Positions 23,160 to 30,798 of a DNA stretch of 30,807 nt are shown one piece after another. Numbering within the stretch: position 1 is the stretch's first letter; each line of letters starts with the position of its first letter. A program made the translations under genes and the position numbers. Under the pieces are notes generated by a model. The model did no database searches and was not told the DNA's origin. It saw nothing but the letters and a program-made list of their open reading frames with translations. This DNA is from JBAYHA01 sp041666425. Lineage in GTDB: Bacteria > Patescibacteriota > Patescibacteriia > UBA11705 > JABHMO01. Location: NCBI GenBank assembly GCA_041666425.1, contig JBAYHA010000003.1, positions 1-30,807 on the forward strand, given 5' to 3'.

Positions 23160-23176
23160 TTGACAAGGAGGCTCCC

Positions 23177-23389
23177 ATGTTTGACCGTAATTATTTTATT
23201 ATAATGATGGAGGATTATAATAAGTGCAAAGAATGTTTTTTTGATTTTCGAGAATGGAAAAAAATTTTTTCCGAACCTCCTTTTTCGACAATGCCAAGTT
23301 TGGCAAAACAAATTTTTGTGCAGATAGAATTTAAAATTGCCAATGTCAAGGAATTTATCGACAAGACAAAGAATAAATTTCGGGAATAG
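23177..23389 (+). CDS. Hypothetical small protein D of accessory cluster II
   Basis: A 70-aa unrecognised protein starting MFDRNYFIIMMEDYNKC. ATG 23177 is chosen because GGAGG (23167-23171) lies exactly 5 nt upstream. The frame is open further upstream to 22952, but that part translates repeat sequence and is rejected. The protein is helical and charged, with aromatic residues (FFDFREWKKIF) and two cysteines (C17, C20), and a basic C-terminus. No membrane segment or known motif. It shares a unit with gene E, which begins 16 nt after its TAG, driven by the promoter at 22839 through a long leader. Confidence 0.65.
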   Translation: MFDRNYFIIMMEDYNKCKECFFDFREWKKIFSEPPFSTMPSLAKQIFVQIEFKIANVKEFIDKTKNKFRE

Positions 23390-23405
23390 TTTAATGGAGG
23401 AGATC

Positions 23406-23609
23406 ATGAGTTCAACATTGGACAAGTTTGGTCGAAGAGCAAACAAAGACAAAGCGCAAGCCGAGAGAACTATTCAAGCGGTTGACCGTGACGGGTTACG
23501 AGATTATTTGAATAGCCACGGCAGGAGTGCTTTGCCGCCGAGTCCAAATTCTTGGCGGGCGCATTGGTGTTCTTCTTATCGAGCAACAAAGGACAAAGAA
23601 GCGGATTAA
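23406..23609 (+). CDS. Hypothetical small protein E of accessory cluster II
   Basis: A 67-aa hydrophilic protein starting MSSTLDKFGRRANKDKAQA, rich in Arg, Lys, Asp and Ser, with a proline-serine turn (LPPSPNSWRAHWCSSY). It is unrecognised. GGAGG (23396-23400) is exactly 5 nt before ATG 23406; an in-frame ATG at 23394 overlaps that site and is not preferred. The composition would fit a nucleic-acid-binding or disordered protein, but that is only a compositional remark. It is the second gene of unit D-E and is followed by a terminator at 23624. Confidence 0.65.
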   Translation: MSSTLDKFGRRANKDKAQAERTIQAVDRDGLRDYLNSHGRSALPPSPNSWRAHWCSSYRATKDKEAD

Positions 23610-23623
23610 TTTATTCCCCTCCC

Positions 23624-23650
23624 AAGTCGGAAAACTTTCTGACTTTTTTA
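23624..23650 (+). terminator. Rho-independent terminator after gene E
   Basis: AAGTCGGA and TCTGACTT pair (with a wobble) around an A-rich loop, followed by a T-run ending near 23650. Confidence 0.82.
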
Positions 23651-23681
23651 TTTAAAATTAGCAAATAATTCCAAAAAAAGC

Positions 23682-23731
23682 TTGACAGTATTATGTGAAT
23701 TTGCTAAAAATTAGTTTCTTGCCCATTGACA
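23682..23731 (+). promoter_or_regulatory. Cassette promoter with second TTGACA motif (gene F)
   Basis: TTGACA (23682-23687), 17 nt, TAAAAA (23705-23710). Second TTGACAAT at 23726, 44 nt after the first, as in the 22839 promoter, to which it is clearly homologous. Confidence 0.7.
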
Positions 23732-23754
23732 ATTAAATAACTAAAGATTTTTAA

Positions 23755-23802
23755 TTGATTGGTTGGTCGGTTGATCAGTTGATCGGTGGGTCAGTTGATT
23801 AT
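23755..23802 (+). repeat. Six consecutive degenerate octamers in the gene F leader
   Basis: In strict 8-nt register: TTGATTGG, TTGGTCGG, TTGATCAG, TTGATCGG, TGGGTCAG, TTGATTAT. The array ends directly before the A-rich ribosome binding site. Confidence 0.8.
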
Positions 23803-23818
23803 TGAAAAGGAGGTTCAC

Positions 23819-24289
23819 ATGAATGATCAACATTTGGCGGTAATGTTTAAAGAAATACGAGAATTGAGATTGCTTGAAAAGAAATTATATACGATTTTAT
23901 CAGAGATTGAAAAAGACTCAGCGAGCCTTTTTTCCCTTGGTGATAGAGCCATTGGCTTGGGATTGGTAATTTACACTGATTTTATAAAAGGCAAAGGTCT
24001 TTTTTTAGACCTATTGGAAAAGGTTAAGAGTGTCGTTTTACAAAGAAAAGAAGAATTGATAAAAGAAATTATCGCTGCCGGGTTGCCGGTTTTAGGCCAA
24101 GAAAAAGAGACAAGTAAGTGGGAGCTTGTGCGGATTATTCAAGGTGAAAAATTATCAAAGTATTTGAATAATCTTGAAAACATTGGAGATAATCATGTTT
24201 TTGTGCAGGAACGATTTTATGTAGAGATGGGGACTGGATCTCCGGCAAGGATTTATTTTAAAGAATTTGGATGGGAGATGATTCAATAA
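23819..24289 (+). CDS. Hypothetical protein F of accessory cluster II
   Basis: A 156-aa soluble, mostly helical protein starting MNDQHLAVMFKEIREL, with no membrane segment or known motif. ATG 23819 is chosen for GGAGG exactly 5 nt upstream. A GTG at 23786 in frame lies inside the octamer array and is rejected. The stretch LIKEIIAAGLPVLG followed by KWELVRII faintly recalls the MLESMIHKGFPLIGW ... CWEILFEKI arrangement in proteins B and C, so a distant relationship is possible but unproven. It is a single-gene unit: its own promoter at 23682 and a strong terminator at 24345. Confidence 0.7.
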   Translation: MNDQHLAVMFKEIRELRLLEKKLYTILSEIEKDSASLFSLGDRAIGLGLVIYTDFIKGKGLFLDLLEKVKSVVLQRKEELIKEIIAAGLPVLGQEKETSKWELVRIIQGEKLSKYLNNLENIGDNHVFVQERFYVEMGTGSPARIYFKEFGWEMIQ

Positions 24290-24310
24290 ATCAATTTTTA
24301 ATGCTTGCAC

Positions 24311-24382
24311 CAAAGTCAGAATAACTCTATACTTTGATGTTTACCCCGAAGTCAGACCAAGTCTGTACTTCGGGTTTTTTTT
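24311..24382 (+). terminator. Duplicated hairpin; second copy is a strong rho-independent terminator
   Basis: The first hairpin, CAAAGTCAGA ... ACTTTG (24311-24336), has no T-run. The second, CCCGAAGTCAGAC ... GTCTGTACTTCGGG (24345-24374), has eight Ts. The two are related in sequence and keep pairing with changed bases (A-T pairs versus G-C pairs), so the terminator looks duplicated. Confidence 0.88.
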
Positions 24383-24401
24383 ATCTAAAATTAGATAACC
24401 T

Positions 24402-24453
24402 TTGACAAAAATATTCTAATGTGATTAAATGCCATTTCCGATGTTCTTTGACA
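24402..24453 (+). promoter_or_regulatory. Cassette promoter with second TTGACA motif (gene G)
   Basis: TTGACA (24402-24407), 17 nt, TTAAAT (24425-24430). Second TTGACAAA at 24448, 46 nt after the first. The leader to gene G is about 50 nt. Confidence 0.66.
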
Positions 24454-24487
24454 AATTTATGGCTCACAATTATCCAAGGAGGATAAA

Positions 24488-25684
24488 ATGCAAGTTCTTG
24501 AAGCAAAAGATTGGCAAGTGGCAATCAATGATTTAACTGATGACGGAAAAGTAAAAAGCGGTTTGGTAACTTTAAAACTGACTCTTTCGGCTGAGGCGAT
24601 TGCACAATCACCGACGCATTTGATTGTTGTTGATAACTCGGAAGTTGAGTATGAGTCATCTTTCGGTCACAAGGCTAGTAGCTCTTTTTGTGGTATAGTT
24701 CATGCTTTTGATTTGAGCAAAGGTTTGCCATTCTTCGAATTCATCAAATCAGGCCGACATTGGTTGCAATGTTTTTTGGTAAAAGATGATGCGATTTTAC
24801 ATGTTTCCCAAATTGAGAAAATGGATCTTGATAGTCTTTCCAGAAAATTATTTGGTTATGGTTCAAATTTGAAAAAGGTGTTGAGTACTGCTTGTTTTGT
24901 TGAAAACATTGAAGTCCCGCCACATATTTTTGCGCAAAAACCCGATACTTGGTTTGGCAAAAGAGTGTGGGACGCGGTTAATTTCTTGGAAGATGATCCG
25001 ATTAATAGTTGCAAATATAAACGCAGAATTATCTGGTTCATTCTTTTTAATTGGACATGGAAATTGGCATGTGCTTTACTTGGAGTAGTTATTTTTTGTG
25101 CAGTGGCAGTGATTGGTTTTCTTTTGGGGTATAAAATTAAATCATCCAAATCGCAAAATGAAGTGTTTCATGATTTCGGTTATTTGAAAGATTTAAAAGA
25201 TGATAAGCCCTTGTCGTGGTATGCCAAAATATTTTTGAAGAAAAAGAGAGTTGTCTGGACCGATTATATTTATTGGCGTTATCCGCCGATAGTTTGGCTT
25301 TTGTTAATCGGTTTTGTGGTTTTCTGTTTTTACTATTTTCAAAGTCAAAATATTTTTTGCGATGGGGATGGAATATTTAGGTATAAGGATATAGTTTTTT
25401 TGATTTCCGGATCGGTGGTGGTTGTCTGGTTACTCTGTATGGCTTTTGTTAAATTTATACAAAGGATTCAAGTGCAACTTGAAAAAAAAGGACAAGAAAA
25501 AATATTACTTCGTCAGGCCAAAGAAGAAGCTTTGGTCAAAAAATATCAGAATTTTTTGGATGCGCGTTTTGGTGGCAAGGGCGAACCGGTGGTTCCGTTA
25601 ACTTTTTGTGAAAAAATCCGGTTATATTTTATCCAAAAGAAACAGGGCTCTTGTTCGCCATATGACAAGAGAGTCTCTTCGTAA
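24488..25684 (+). CDS. Hypothetical membrane protein G of accessory cluster II
   Basis: A 398-aa protein with no family I recognise. Residues 1-178 are a soluble alpha/beta-type domain without signal peptide. Hydrophobic segments follow at ~181-214 (long enough for one or two helices), ~267-284 and ~301-324, then a charged helical region (~325-356, QVQLEKKGQEKILLRQAKEE) that could form a coiled coil, and a basic C-terminus. The large N-terminal domain is probably cytoplasmic. AAGGAGG (24476-24482) lies 5 nt before ATG. It is a self-contained unit with its own promoter (24402) and terminator (25693), and it is the only clear membrane protein in the two accessory clusters. Confidence 0.75.
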   Translation: MQVLEAKDWQVAINDLTDDGKVKSGLVTLKLTLSAEAIAQSPTHLIVVDNSEVEYESSFGHKASSSFCGIVHAFDLSKGLPFFEFIKSGRHWLQCFLVKDDAILHVSQIEKMDLDSLSRKLFGYGSNLKKVLSTACFVENIEVPPHIFAQKPDTWFGKRVWDAVNFLEDDPINSCKYKRRIIWFILFNWTWKLACALLGVVIFCAVAVIGFLLGYKIKSSKSQNEVFHDFGYLKDLKDDKPLSWYAKIFLKKKRVVWTDYIYWRYPPIVWLLLIGFVVFCFYYFQSQNIFCDGDGIFRYKDIVFLISGSVVVVWLLCMAFVKFIQRIQVQLEKKGQEKILLRQAKEEALVKKYQNFLDARFGGKGEPVVPLTFCEKIRLYFIQKKQGSCSPYDKRVSS

Positions 25685-25692
25685 ATTTAATT

Positions 25693-25718
25693 CCGCACAA
25701 CATTTGTGCGGTTTTTTT
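25693..25718 (+). terminator. Rho-independent terminator after gene G
   Basis: Perfect stem CCGCACAA (25693-25700) / TTGTGCGG (25704-25711), 3-nt loop, seven Ts. Confidence 0.93.
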
Positions 25719-25762
25719 GTATTTAAAAATTTTAATTGTCATATAAAAACGATCTTGTCAAA

Positions 25763-25791
25763 TTGTCCCATAAGTAAAATTTTGATAAGAT
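25763..25791 (+). promoter_or_regulatory. mutS promoter with short leader
   Basis: TTGTCC (25763-25768), 17 nt, TAAGAT (25786-25791). The predicted start is about 14 nt before ATG 25812; no Shine-Dalgarno. Confidence 0.5.
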
Positions 25792-25811
25792 AAAAGCATT
25801 GAATTGTATTT

Positions 25812-28388
25812 ATGGCCGAACTTACGCCCATGTTGAAGCAGTATTATGAAATCAAAGAGCAATATCCGACTGAGATATTGCTCTTTCGGCTTGGGGATTT
25901 TTATGAAATGTTTGGTGAGGATGCGGTTATGGCTTCAAAAATTCTTGACATTGTTCTCACCGCCAGAAATCGGGGGACAGAAAATGAAATGTCGATGTGC
26001 GGTGTTCCATATCACGCTGTGGATAACTATTTAGCCAAGTTGGTCAAAGCGGGCAAGCGCGTGGCGATTTGCGATCAAATGAGTGATCCGGAGTTGCTGG
26101 GAATTGTTGATCGGCAAGTAACGCGAGTGGTAACTCCGGGTACGACTTTTGATGAACTGTCCATTTCCGGAAAAGCAAATAATTTTGTTTTGAGTTTGTA
26201 TTTCCAAAAAGGCGGTTGGGGAGTGGCTATTGCCGATGTGACGACCGGTGATTTTCGCGTTTTTGAAACAGCTGATTTTAATTTGTTAAAAAATGAACTT
26301 GCCCGTTTGTCGATTGCCGAAGTGTTGATTGAGGCAGATTTTTTTGCAAATCCTAACTGGCAAAAATTTCTAAATGAGTTGCCAAATGTGCACGTTTTTG
26401 AATATTGCGACAGATTGGTGGACTTGAAATTTTTAAAAAATCATTTTCAATGCCAAAATTTTGACGGTTTCGGTTTGCAAAAACAACCATTGGCGTTGTT
26501 TGCCGGAGAAAGATTGATCGCTTATTTAAAAGATACGCAAAAATCCGATTTAGCGCATATTACCAAAATTATCAGACATAATTTTGAAAAATTTTTGACT
26601 TTGGATGAGGCGACGATTAGAAACTTGGAAATTTTTTATTCCGCCAACGGTTTTAATCCCAATGGTAGTCTTTTGTCTGTGATTGATGCCACGACTACAG
26701 CCATGGGCGGACGATTATTACGTAGATTTTTGCTTTTGCCGTTAAAAAATATTGAACAAATCAATGAACGTTTAGCCAAAGTTTCATTTTTAAAAAACAA
26801 ATCGCCCGAAGCCAGAAAACTTATTGAAATTTTAAAAAATGTTGCTGATTTGGAGCGATTGATGGGGCGAATCGGTTGTCGGCGCGGGTCGGCGCGGGAT
26901 TTGTCGGCGTTAAAAAGAAGTTTGCAATTGATTCCAAAAATTTCGCAAGTTTTAATGTCGCAAGATTTTCCTGATTTTAAAAAGACGCAAGACAATTTGC
27001 AATGTCCGGACGAATTAATTTCTTTAATTGAACAAGTTGTTGTCGAAGAACCACCGGCCTTATTAACCGAGGGTGGGATGGTCAAGGATGGTTATAATAT
27101 TGAACTTGACGATTGGCGCAAAATTTCGCGCGGTGGCAAAGATTATCTTCTCGATTTGCAGAGACGCGAGATTGACCGGACGGGAATTAACTCGTTAAAA
27201 GTTAAATTTAATAATGTTTTTGGTTATTATATTGAAATAAGCAAAGCGAATTTGGCGCAAGCTCCGGATGATTATATTCGCAAACAAACCTTGGTTAATG
27301 CCGAAAGATTTATTACTCCGGAATTAAAAGAATTTGAAGAAAAAATTTTGCAAGCAGATGAAAAAATAAAGAAAATCGAATTTGATATCATTATTGATTT
27401 GTTGAAAAAAACAACGCCGTATTTTTTGCAAATTCAAAAGGTGGCGGAAACAGTAGCCGAGCTTGATGTCTTTGTAAGTTTGGCACAACTGGCCAATCAA
27501 AATGATTATTGTTGTCCGCAGTTTAATGATGGTGGTTATTTAAAAATTTCCGCTGGCCGACATCCGGTAATTGAAAAAATAATCAAGGAAAATTATACGG
27601 CCAATGATTTGGAAATGGCAAAAGAAACAACCGATTTTATTTTGTTGACCGGTCCAAATATGAGTGGCAAATCAAGTTTTTTGCGCCAAAATGCCTTGAT
27701 CTGTTTGTTGGCGCATATCGGTTCTTTTGTCCCTGCCAAAAGCGCGGAAATTTGTTTGCTAGATCGTATTTTTACTCGCGTTGGTGCGTCGGATGATCTT
27801 TCTCGGGGAATTTCTACATTTATGGCGGAGATGCAAGAAGCGGCCAATATTTTGCACAATGCCACGTCAAATTCTTTTATTATTTTGGATGAATTGGGAA
27901 GAGGAACTTCGACTTCTGATGGATTAAGTATTGCGCAAGCGATTGTGGAATATCTTTGCAAAAAAATTAAAGCCAAAACTATTTTTGCCACGCATTATCA
28001 TGAGTTGACCAAAACGGTGGTTGATTTGCCAATGGCCGTTAACTATTGCGTGGCCGTGGCTGAAGAAAATAATGAAGTTGTTTTTTTGCACAAAATTATT
28101 AAGGGTGCAACTTCCAAAAGTTATGGACTTGAAGTTGCCAGAATGGCCGGCCTGCCAAAAGAGTTGATTTCTCGCGCGGAAGAAATTCTCGAAGAATTGG
28201 AAAATAAGAAAAATTTTCAAATATCAAGTAAGCAAGTCGTTCAGGCGGTTTTACCTTTACCTGCGATAAAAGAAAAAAACGAAAAGTTTGAAAAGGTAAT
28301 AAAAGAAATTAGTGCTTTGAATCCTGATGAATTGTCACCGATTGAAGCGTGGAAAAAAATTTCTATTTGGAAAAAAAATATTCAATAA
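25812..28388 (+). CDS. mutS: DNA mismatch repair protein MutS
   Basis: Recognises mismatches and small loops and recruits MutL. At 858 aa it is a full-length MutS1. The mismatch-reading Phe-X-Glu motif is F30-Y31-E32 in RLGDFYEMF near the N-terminus. Connector, lever and clamp regions follow (LERLMGRIGCRRGSARDL; FNNVFGYYIEISKAN). The ABC-type ATPase has Walker A TGPNMSGKSSFLRQ, the signature region DDLSRGISTFMAEM, Walker B FIILDELGRGTSTSDG and ATHYHELT. A C-terminal extension (~800-858) corresponds to the tetramerisation/beta-clamp region. mutL follows 179 nt downstream, so the core mismatch-repair pair is adjacent but separated by repeats. Confidence 0.98.
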   Translation: MAELTPMLKQYYEIKEQYPTEILLFRLGDFYEMFGEDAVMASKILDIVLTARNRGTENEMSMCGVPYHAVDNYLAKLVKAGKRVAICDQMSDPELLGIVDRQVTRVVTPGTTFDELSISGKANNFVLSLYFQKGGWGVAIADVTTGDFRVFETADFNLLKNELARLSIAEVLIEADFFANPNWQKFLNELPNVHVFEYCDRLVDLKFLKNHFQCQNFDGFGLQKQPLALFAGERLIAYLKDTQKSDLAHITKIIRHNFEKFLTLDEATIRNLEIFYSANGFNPNGSLLSVIDATTTAMGGRLLRRFLLLPLKNIEQINERLAKVSFLKNKSPEARKLIEILKNVADLERLMGRIGCRRGSARDLSALKRSLQLIPKISQVLMSQDFPDFKKTQDNLQCPDELISLIEQVVVEEPPALLTEGGMVKDGYNIELDDWRKISRGGKDYLLDLQRREIDRTGINSLKVKFNNVFGYYIEISKANLAQAPDDYIRKQTLVNAERFITPELKEFEEKILQADEKIKKIEFDIIIDLLKKTTPYFLQIQKVAETVAELDVFVSLAQLANQNDYCCPQFNDGGYLKISAGRHPVIEKIIKENYTANDLEMAKETTDFILLTGPNMSGKSSFLRQNALICLLAHIGSFVPAKSAEICLLDRIFTRVGASDDLSRGISTFMAEMQEAANILHNATSNSFIILDELGRGTSTSDGLSIAQAIVEYLCKKIKAKTIFATHYHELTKTVVDLPMAVNYCVAVAEENNEVVFLHKIIKGATSKSYGLEVARMAGLPKELISRAEEILEELENKKNFQISSKQVVQAVLPLPAIKEKNEKFEKVIKEISALNPDELSPIEAWKKISIWKKNIQ

Positions 28389-28393
28389 TTCTG

Positions 28394-28440
28394 AATTCTC
28401 CCAAAGGGATCACTTGCCCCTTTGGGGCTTCGTGATAAAT
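28394..28440 (+). repeat. Repeat family G, full-length copy
   Basis: 47 nt, identical in inverse orientation to 22965-23011. Internal hairpins CCC-AAA-GGG and GCCCC-TTT-GGGGC, with ATCAC/GTGAT pairing across the second. Sits right after mutS and may serve as a transcript end, though no T-run follows. Confidence 0.9.
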
Positions 28441-28464
28441 TATGAATTTTGGGTATTGGAATTA

Positions 28465-28563
28465 CTTTACAAACTTTATGAACCAGCCTACGCCAAGGCT
28501 TCGTCTGGCGGGCTTTACAAACTTTATGAACTTTATACTTTATACTTTATACTTTATAAACTA
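28465..28563 (+). repeat. ACTTTATA-type word array split by a small palindrome
   Basis: Exact 19-nt copies of CTTTACAAACTTTATGAAC at 28465-28483 and 28513-28531 flank a 29-nt palindrome-like insert (28484-28512, AGCC ... GGCGGGCT pairing). Repeated ACTTTAT words then run up to the mutL start; several are TATACT, usable as -10 boxes. Confidence 0.8.
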
Positions 28564-28567
28564 ATGT

Positions 28568-30403
28568 ATGCCTATCAAAATTCTATCCCAAGATTTAATC
28601 AACAAAATTGCCGCCGGTGAAGTTGTCGAAAGGCCGGCTTCGGTGGTCAAAGAGCTGGTGGAAAATTCCATTGACTCCGGTGCTTTTCATATAACCGTGG
28701 AAATAGAAAACGGCGGTTTGAATTTTATTAAAGTGATTGATGATGGTTGTGGAATGAACGAAGAAGATGCGCGATTGTCATTGGCGGAACATGCGACCAG
28801 CAAAATTGGTAACATTGAAGATTTGTACAATGTGCAAACATTCGGTTTTCGCGGAGAAGCTTTGTCCAGTATTTCGGCAGTCAGTAAGTTTCAATTAATT
28901 ACCAAAAGAGCCGAAGAACTTACGGCCAGCAAAATTTGTTTTGAGAATAATGAATTTTCCTTGCAAAAAGTTGATGCCAAAGACGGTACAACGGTTGAAG
29001 TGCGTGATTTATTTTACAATATTCCGGTGCGCAAAAAATATTTAAAAACCGCGGTGACGGAATTAAGTCATATTATTGAGTTGTTTTTTTCATATGCGCT
29101 TATTTATCCGCAAATCGCTTGGAAGTTGATTCATAATGGCCGGACCGTTTATCAATTTCCTGTGGCCGATTGGCCAATTCGATTAGCGGATGTTTTTGGT
29201 AATGAAGTTGGTGAGCAGTTAATCAAAATCGAACAAAAGTTAAACGGGATCAGTGTCTGCGGTTTTATCGGTAAACCGCAAATCGGTCGAAATAACAAAA
29301 AATTGCAATATGTTTTTGTCAACAATCGTCCGGTTAATGAATTTATTGTGGCCAAGCAAGTTAAATCAGCTTACAGCACGCTTTTGGCAAAAGATGTTTT
29401 TCCGGTTTTTGTTTTGAATTTGAATATTGATAGTGCGGATGTTGATGTCAATGTGCATCCTCGAAAGTTGGAAGTGCGTTTTTCCGAACCGTCGTTGATT
29501 TACAAAACCGTTTATACTGTGGTCGCAAAAAATTTGGATGAGCATGATTTGCAAACCAGTATAAAATCCGTTGACTTAAAAAGTTTCACGGCTGTTGGCA
29601 AAGTCTTGGACGAAAAAAAAGAATTTTTCAAAAATCGTTTTGATTTTGATTCCGGATCAAACAAAAAAAATGAATCAGCTCCGCTTGATTTTACAAAAAT
29701 AAAAAATGATTTTACTTCGTTTCCCAAGAATTTATCAATTGATGATTGGCAAAAGGAAAGTCTTATTTTGGTTGATAATAACGATAATAATGAAAGCGAG
29801 TTGAGTGAAGAAATTTTTATTCCCGAGTACAAAATTCTCGGTCAAGTGCAAAACTCATATATTATTGTGGAAAATGAAAATGGTTTGCGTATTTATGATC
29901 AGCATGCGTCTTCGGAAAGAGTGCAATATGAAAAAATAAAAAAACATTGGCAAAATGGGACTGTTTCAGGGCAAAGATTGCTTTTGCCGGAAAATTTGCA
30001 ATTGTCTTTGCCGGAGTTTGTAATTGTCAGCAAAAATTTGTCGATGTTCGCCAGTTTGGGTTTTGAAATGGAAATTTTTGGTGTCAACAGTTTGGCCATT
30101 AGCGCGATTCCGCAGTTTTTTTGCAAAACTGATTATCGGCAGATTATCAAAGATATTGCCGGAGCAATTACGGCAGATTTTGTTTTTGAAAATGAACTTT
30201 CCGAACCGGTAGAAAAAATTTTAAAAATGATGGCCTGCAAAAGTGCAATAAAATTTGGCGATCAGTTAAGTGAATCCGGTATGGAGGCGCTTATTAATGA
30301 TTTGGAAAAATTGGGGAACAAATATACTTGCGTTCATGGTCGGCCATGCCTGTTGGAGTTTACTTTTGAGGAGCTGTTAAAGTTGTTCAAAAGAACGCAA
30401 TAG
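28568..30403 (+). CDS. mutL: DNA mismatch repair protein MutL with endonuclease motif
   Basis: Couples MutS recognition to strand incision. 611 aa from ATG 28568; an ATG at 28564 is in another frame. The N-terminal GHKL ATPase has KELVENSIDSGA, DDGCGMNEED and FGFRGEALSS. After a variable linker (~335-415) the C-terminal domain carries DQHASSERVQYE at D444-E455, the DQHA-x2-E-x4-E metal site of endonuclease-type MutL. ACKSAIKFGDQLS and CVHGRP, near the end, complete the nuclease site. So incision is by MutL itself, and no MutH is expected. Repeated words rather than a Shine-Dalgarno precede the start. Confidence 0.97.
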   Translation: MPIKILSQDLINKIAAGEVVERPASVVKELVENSIDSGAFHITVEIENGGLNFIKVIDDGCGMNEEDARLSLAEHATSKIGNIEDLYNVQTFGFRGEALSSISAVSKFQLITKRAEELTASKICFENNEFSLQKVDAKDGTTVEVRDLFYNIPVRKKYLKTAVTELSHIIELFFSYALIYPQIAWKLIHNGRTVYQFPVADWPIRLADVFGNEVGEQLIKIEQKLNGISVCGFIGKPQIGRNNKKLQYVFVNNRPVNEFIVAKQVKSAYSTLLAKDVFPVFVLNLNIDSADVDVNVHPRKLEVRFSEPSLIYKTVYTVVAKNLDEHDLQTSIKSVDLKSFTAVGKVLDEKKEFFKNRFDFDSGSNKKNESAPLDFTKIKNDFTSFPKNLSIDDWQKESLILVDNNDNNESELSEEIFIPEYKILGQVQNSYIIVENENGLRIYDQHASSERVQYEKIKKHWQNGTVSGQRLLLPENLQLSLPEFVIVSKNLSMFASLGFEMEIFGVNSLAISAIPQFFCKTDYRQIIKDIAGAITADFVFENELSEPVEKILKMMACKSAIKFGDQLSESGMEALINDLEKLGNKYTCVHGRPCLLEFTFEELLKLFKRTQ

Positions 30404-30538
30404 CCGGTAATTTGACAAGTCGTAAAAATTGCATTAGAATAACAAGTGAAAAGCACTAAATTTACAAAAATATTTTTACAAATATTAAAAGGCTAAATTT
30501 AAAGCAAAGAAACTGTTTCTTTGGCTTAGAGTAGTCTA

Positions 30539-30566
30539 TTGACATTTTTTTTAAAAACCTTATAAT
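30539..30566 (+). promoter_or_regulatory. infA promoter with short leader
   Basis: TTGACA (30539-30544), 16 nt, TATAAT (30561-30566), both consensus. The predicted start is about 10 nt before ATG 30583. No second TTGACA motif, unlike the cassette promoters. Confidence 0.8.
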
Positions 30567-30582
30567 TAAATTACTTTAATTC

Positions 30583-30798
30583 ATGGCAAAAAACGACATT
30601 ATTGAAATGAGAGGCGTAGTTGAAGAACTTCTGCCGGCTGGCTCATTCGATATCAAGCTAGAAAACGGCCATACCGTTCTTGCACATTTATCCGGAAAAA
30701 TGAGAATGAACAAAATTCGTCTTTTGGTGGGAGATCGCGTCAAGGTCGAAATGACCCCGTATGATTTATCAAAAGGGCGCATTGTTTATCGTTTTTAA
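30583..30798 (+). CDS. infA: Translation initiation factor IF-1
   Basis: A 71-aa OB-fold protein that binds the 30S A site during initiation. The start MAKNDIIEMRGVVEELLPAG and the motif LAHLSGKMRMNKIRLLVGDRV are diagnostic, and the length is exactly that of the family. The strong consensus promoter just upstream gives a very short leader without a Shine-Dalgarno. In many bacteria infA sits beside ribosomal protein genes; whether that holds here lies beyond the window end. Confidence 0.97.
   Translation: MAKNDIIEMRGVVEELLPAGSFDIKLENGHTVLAHLSGKMRMNKIRLLVGDRVKVEMTPYDLSKGRIVYRF

Noticed and set aside
22952..23176. Open frame upstream of gene D that would add 75 residues
   Set aside because: It translates the 47-nt repeat, the GC palindrome and octamer words; GGAGG 5 nt before ATG 23177 decides the start.
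30404..30538. tRNA or other RNA gene in the mutL-infA spacer and other spacers
   Set aside because: No cloverleaf, TTCRA or acceptor-stem pattern was found in any intergenic region of the window.
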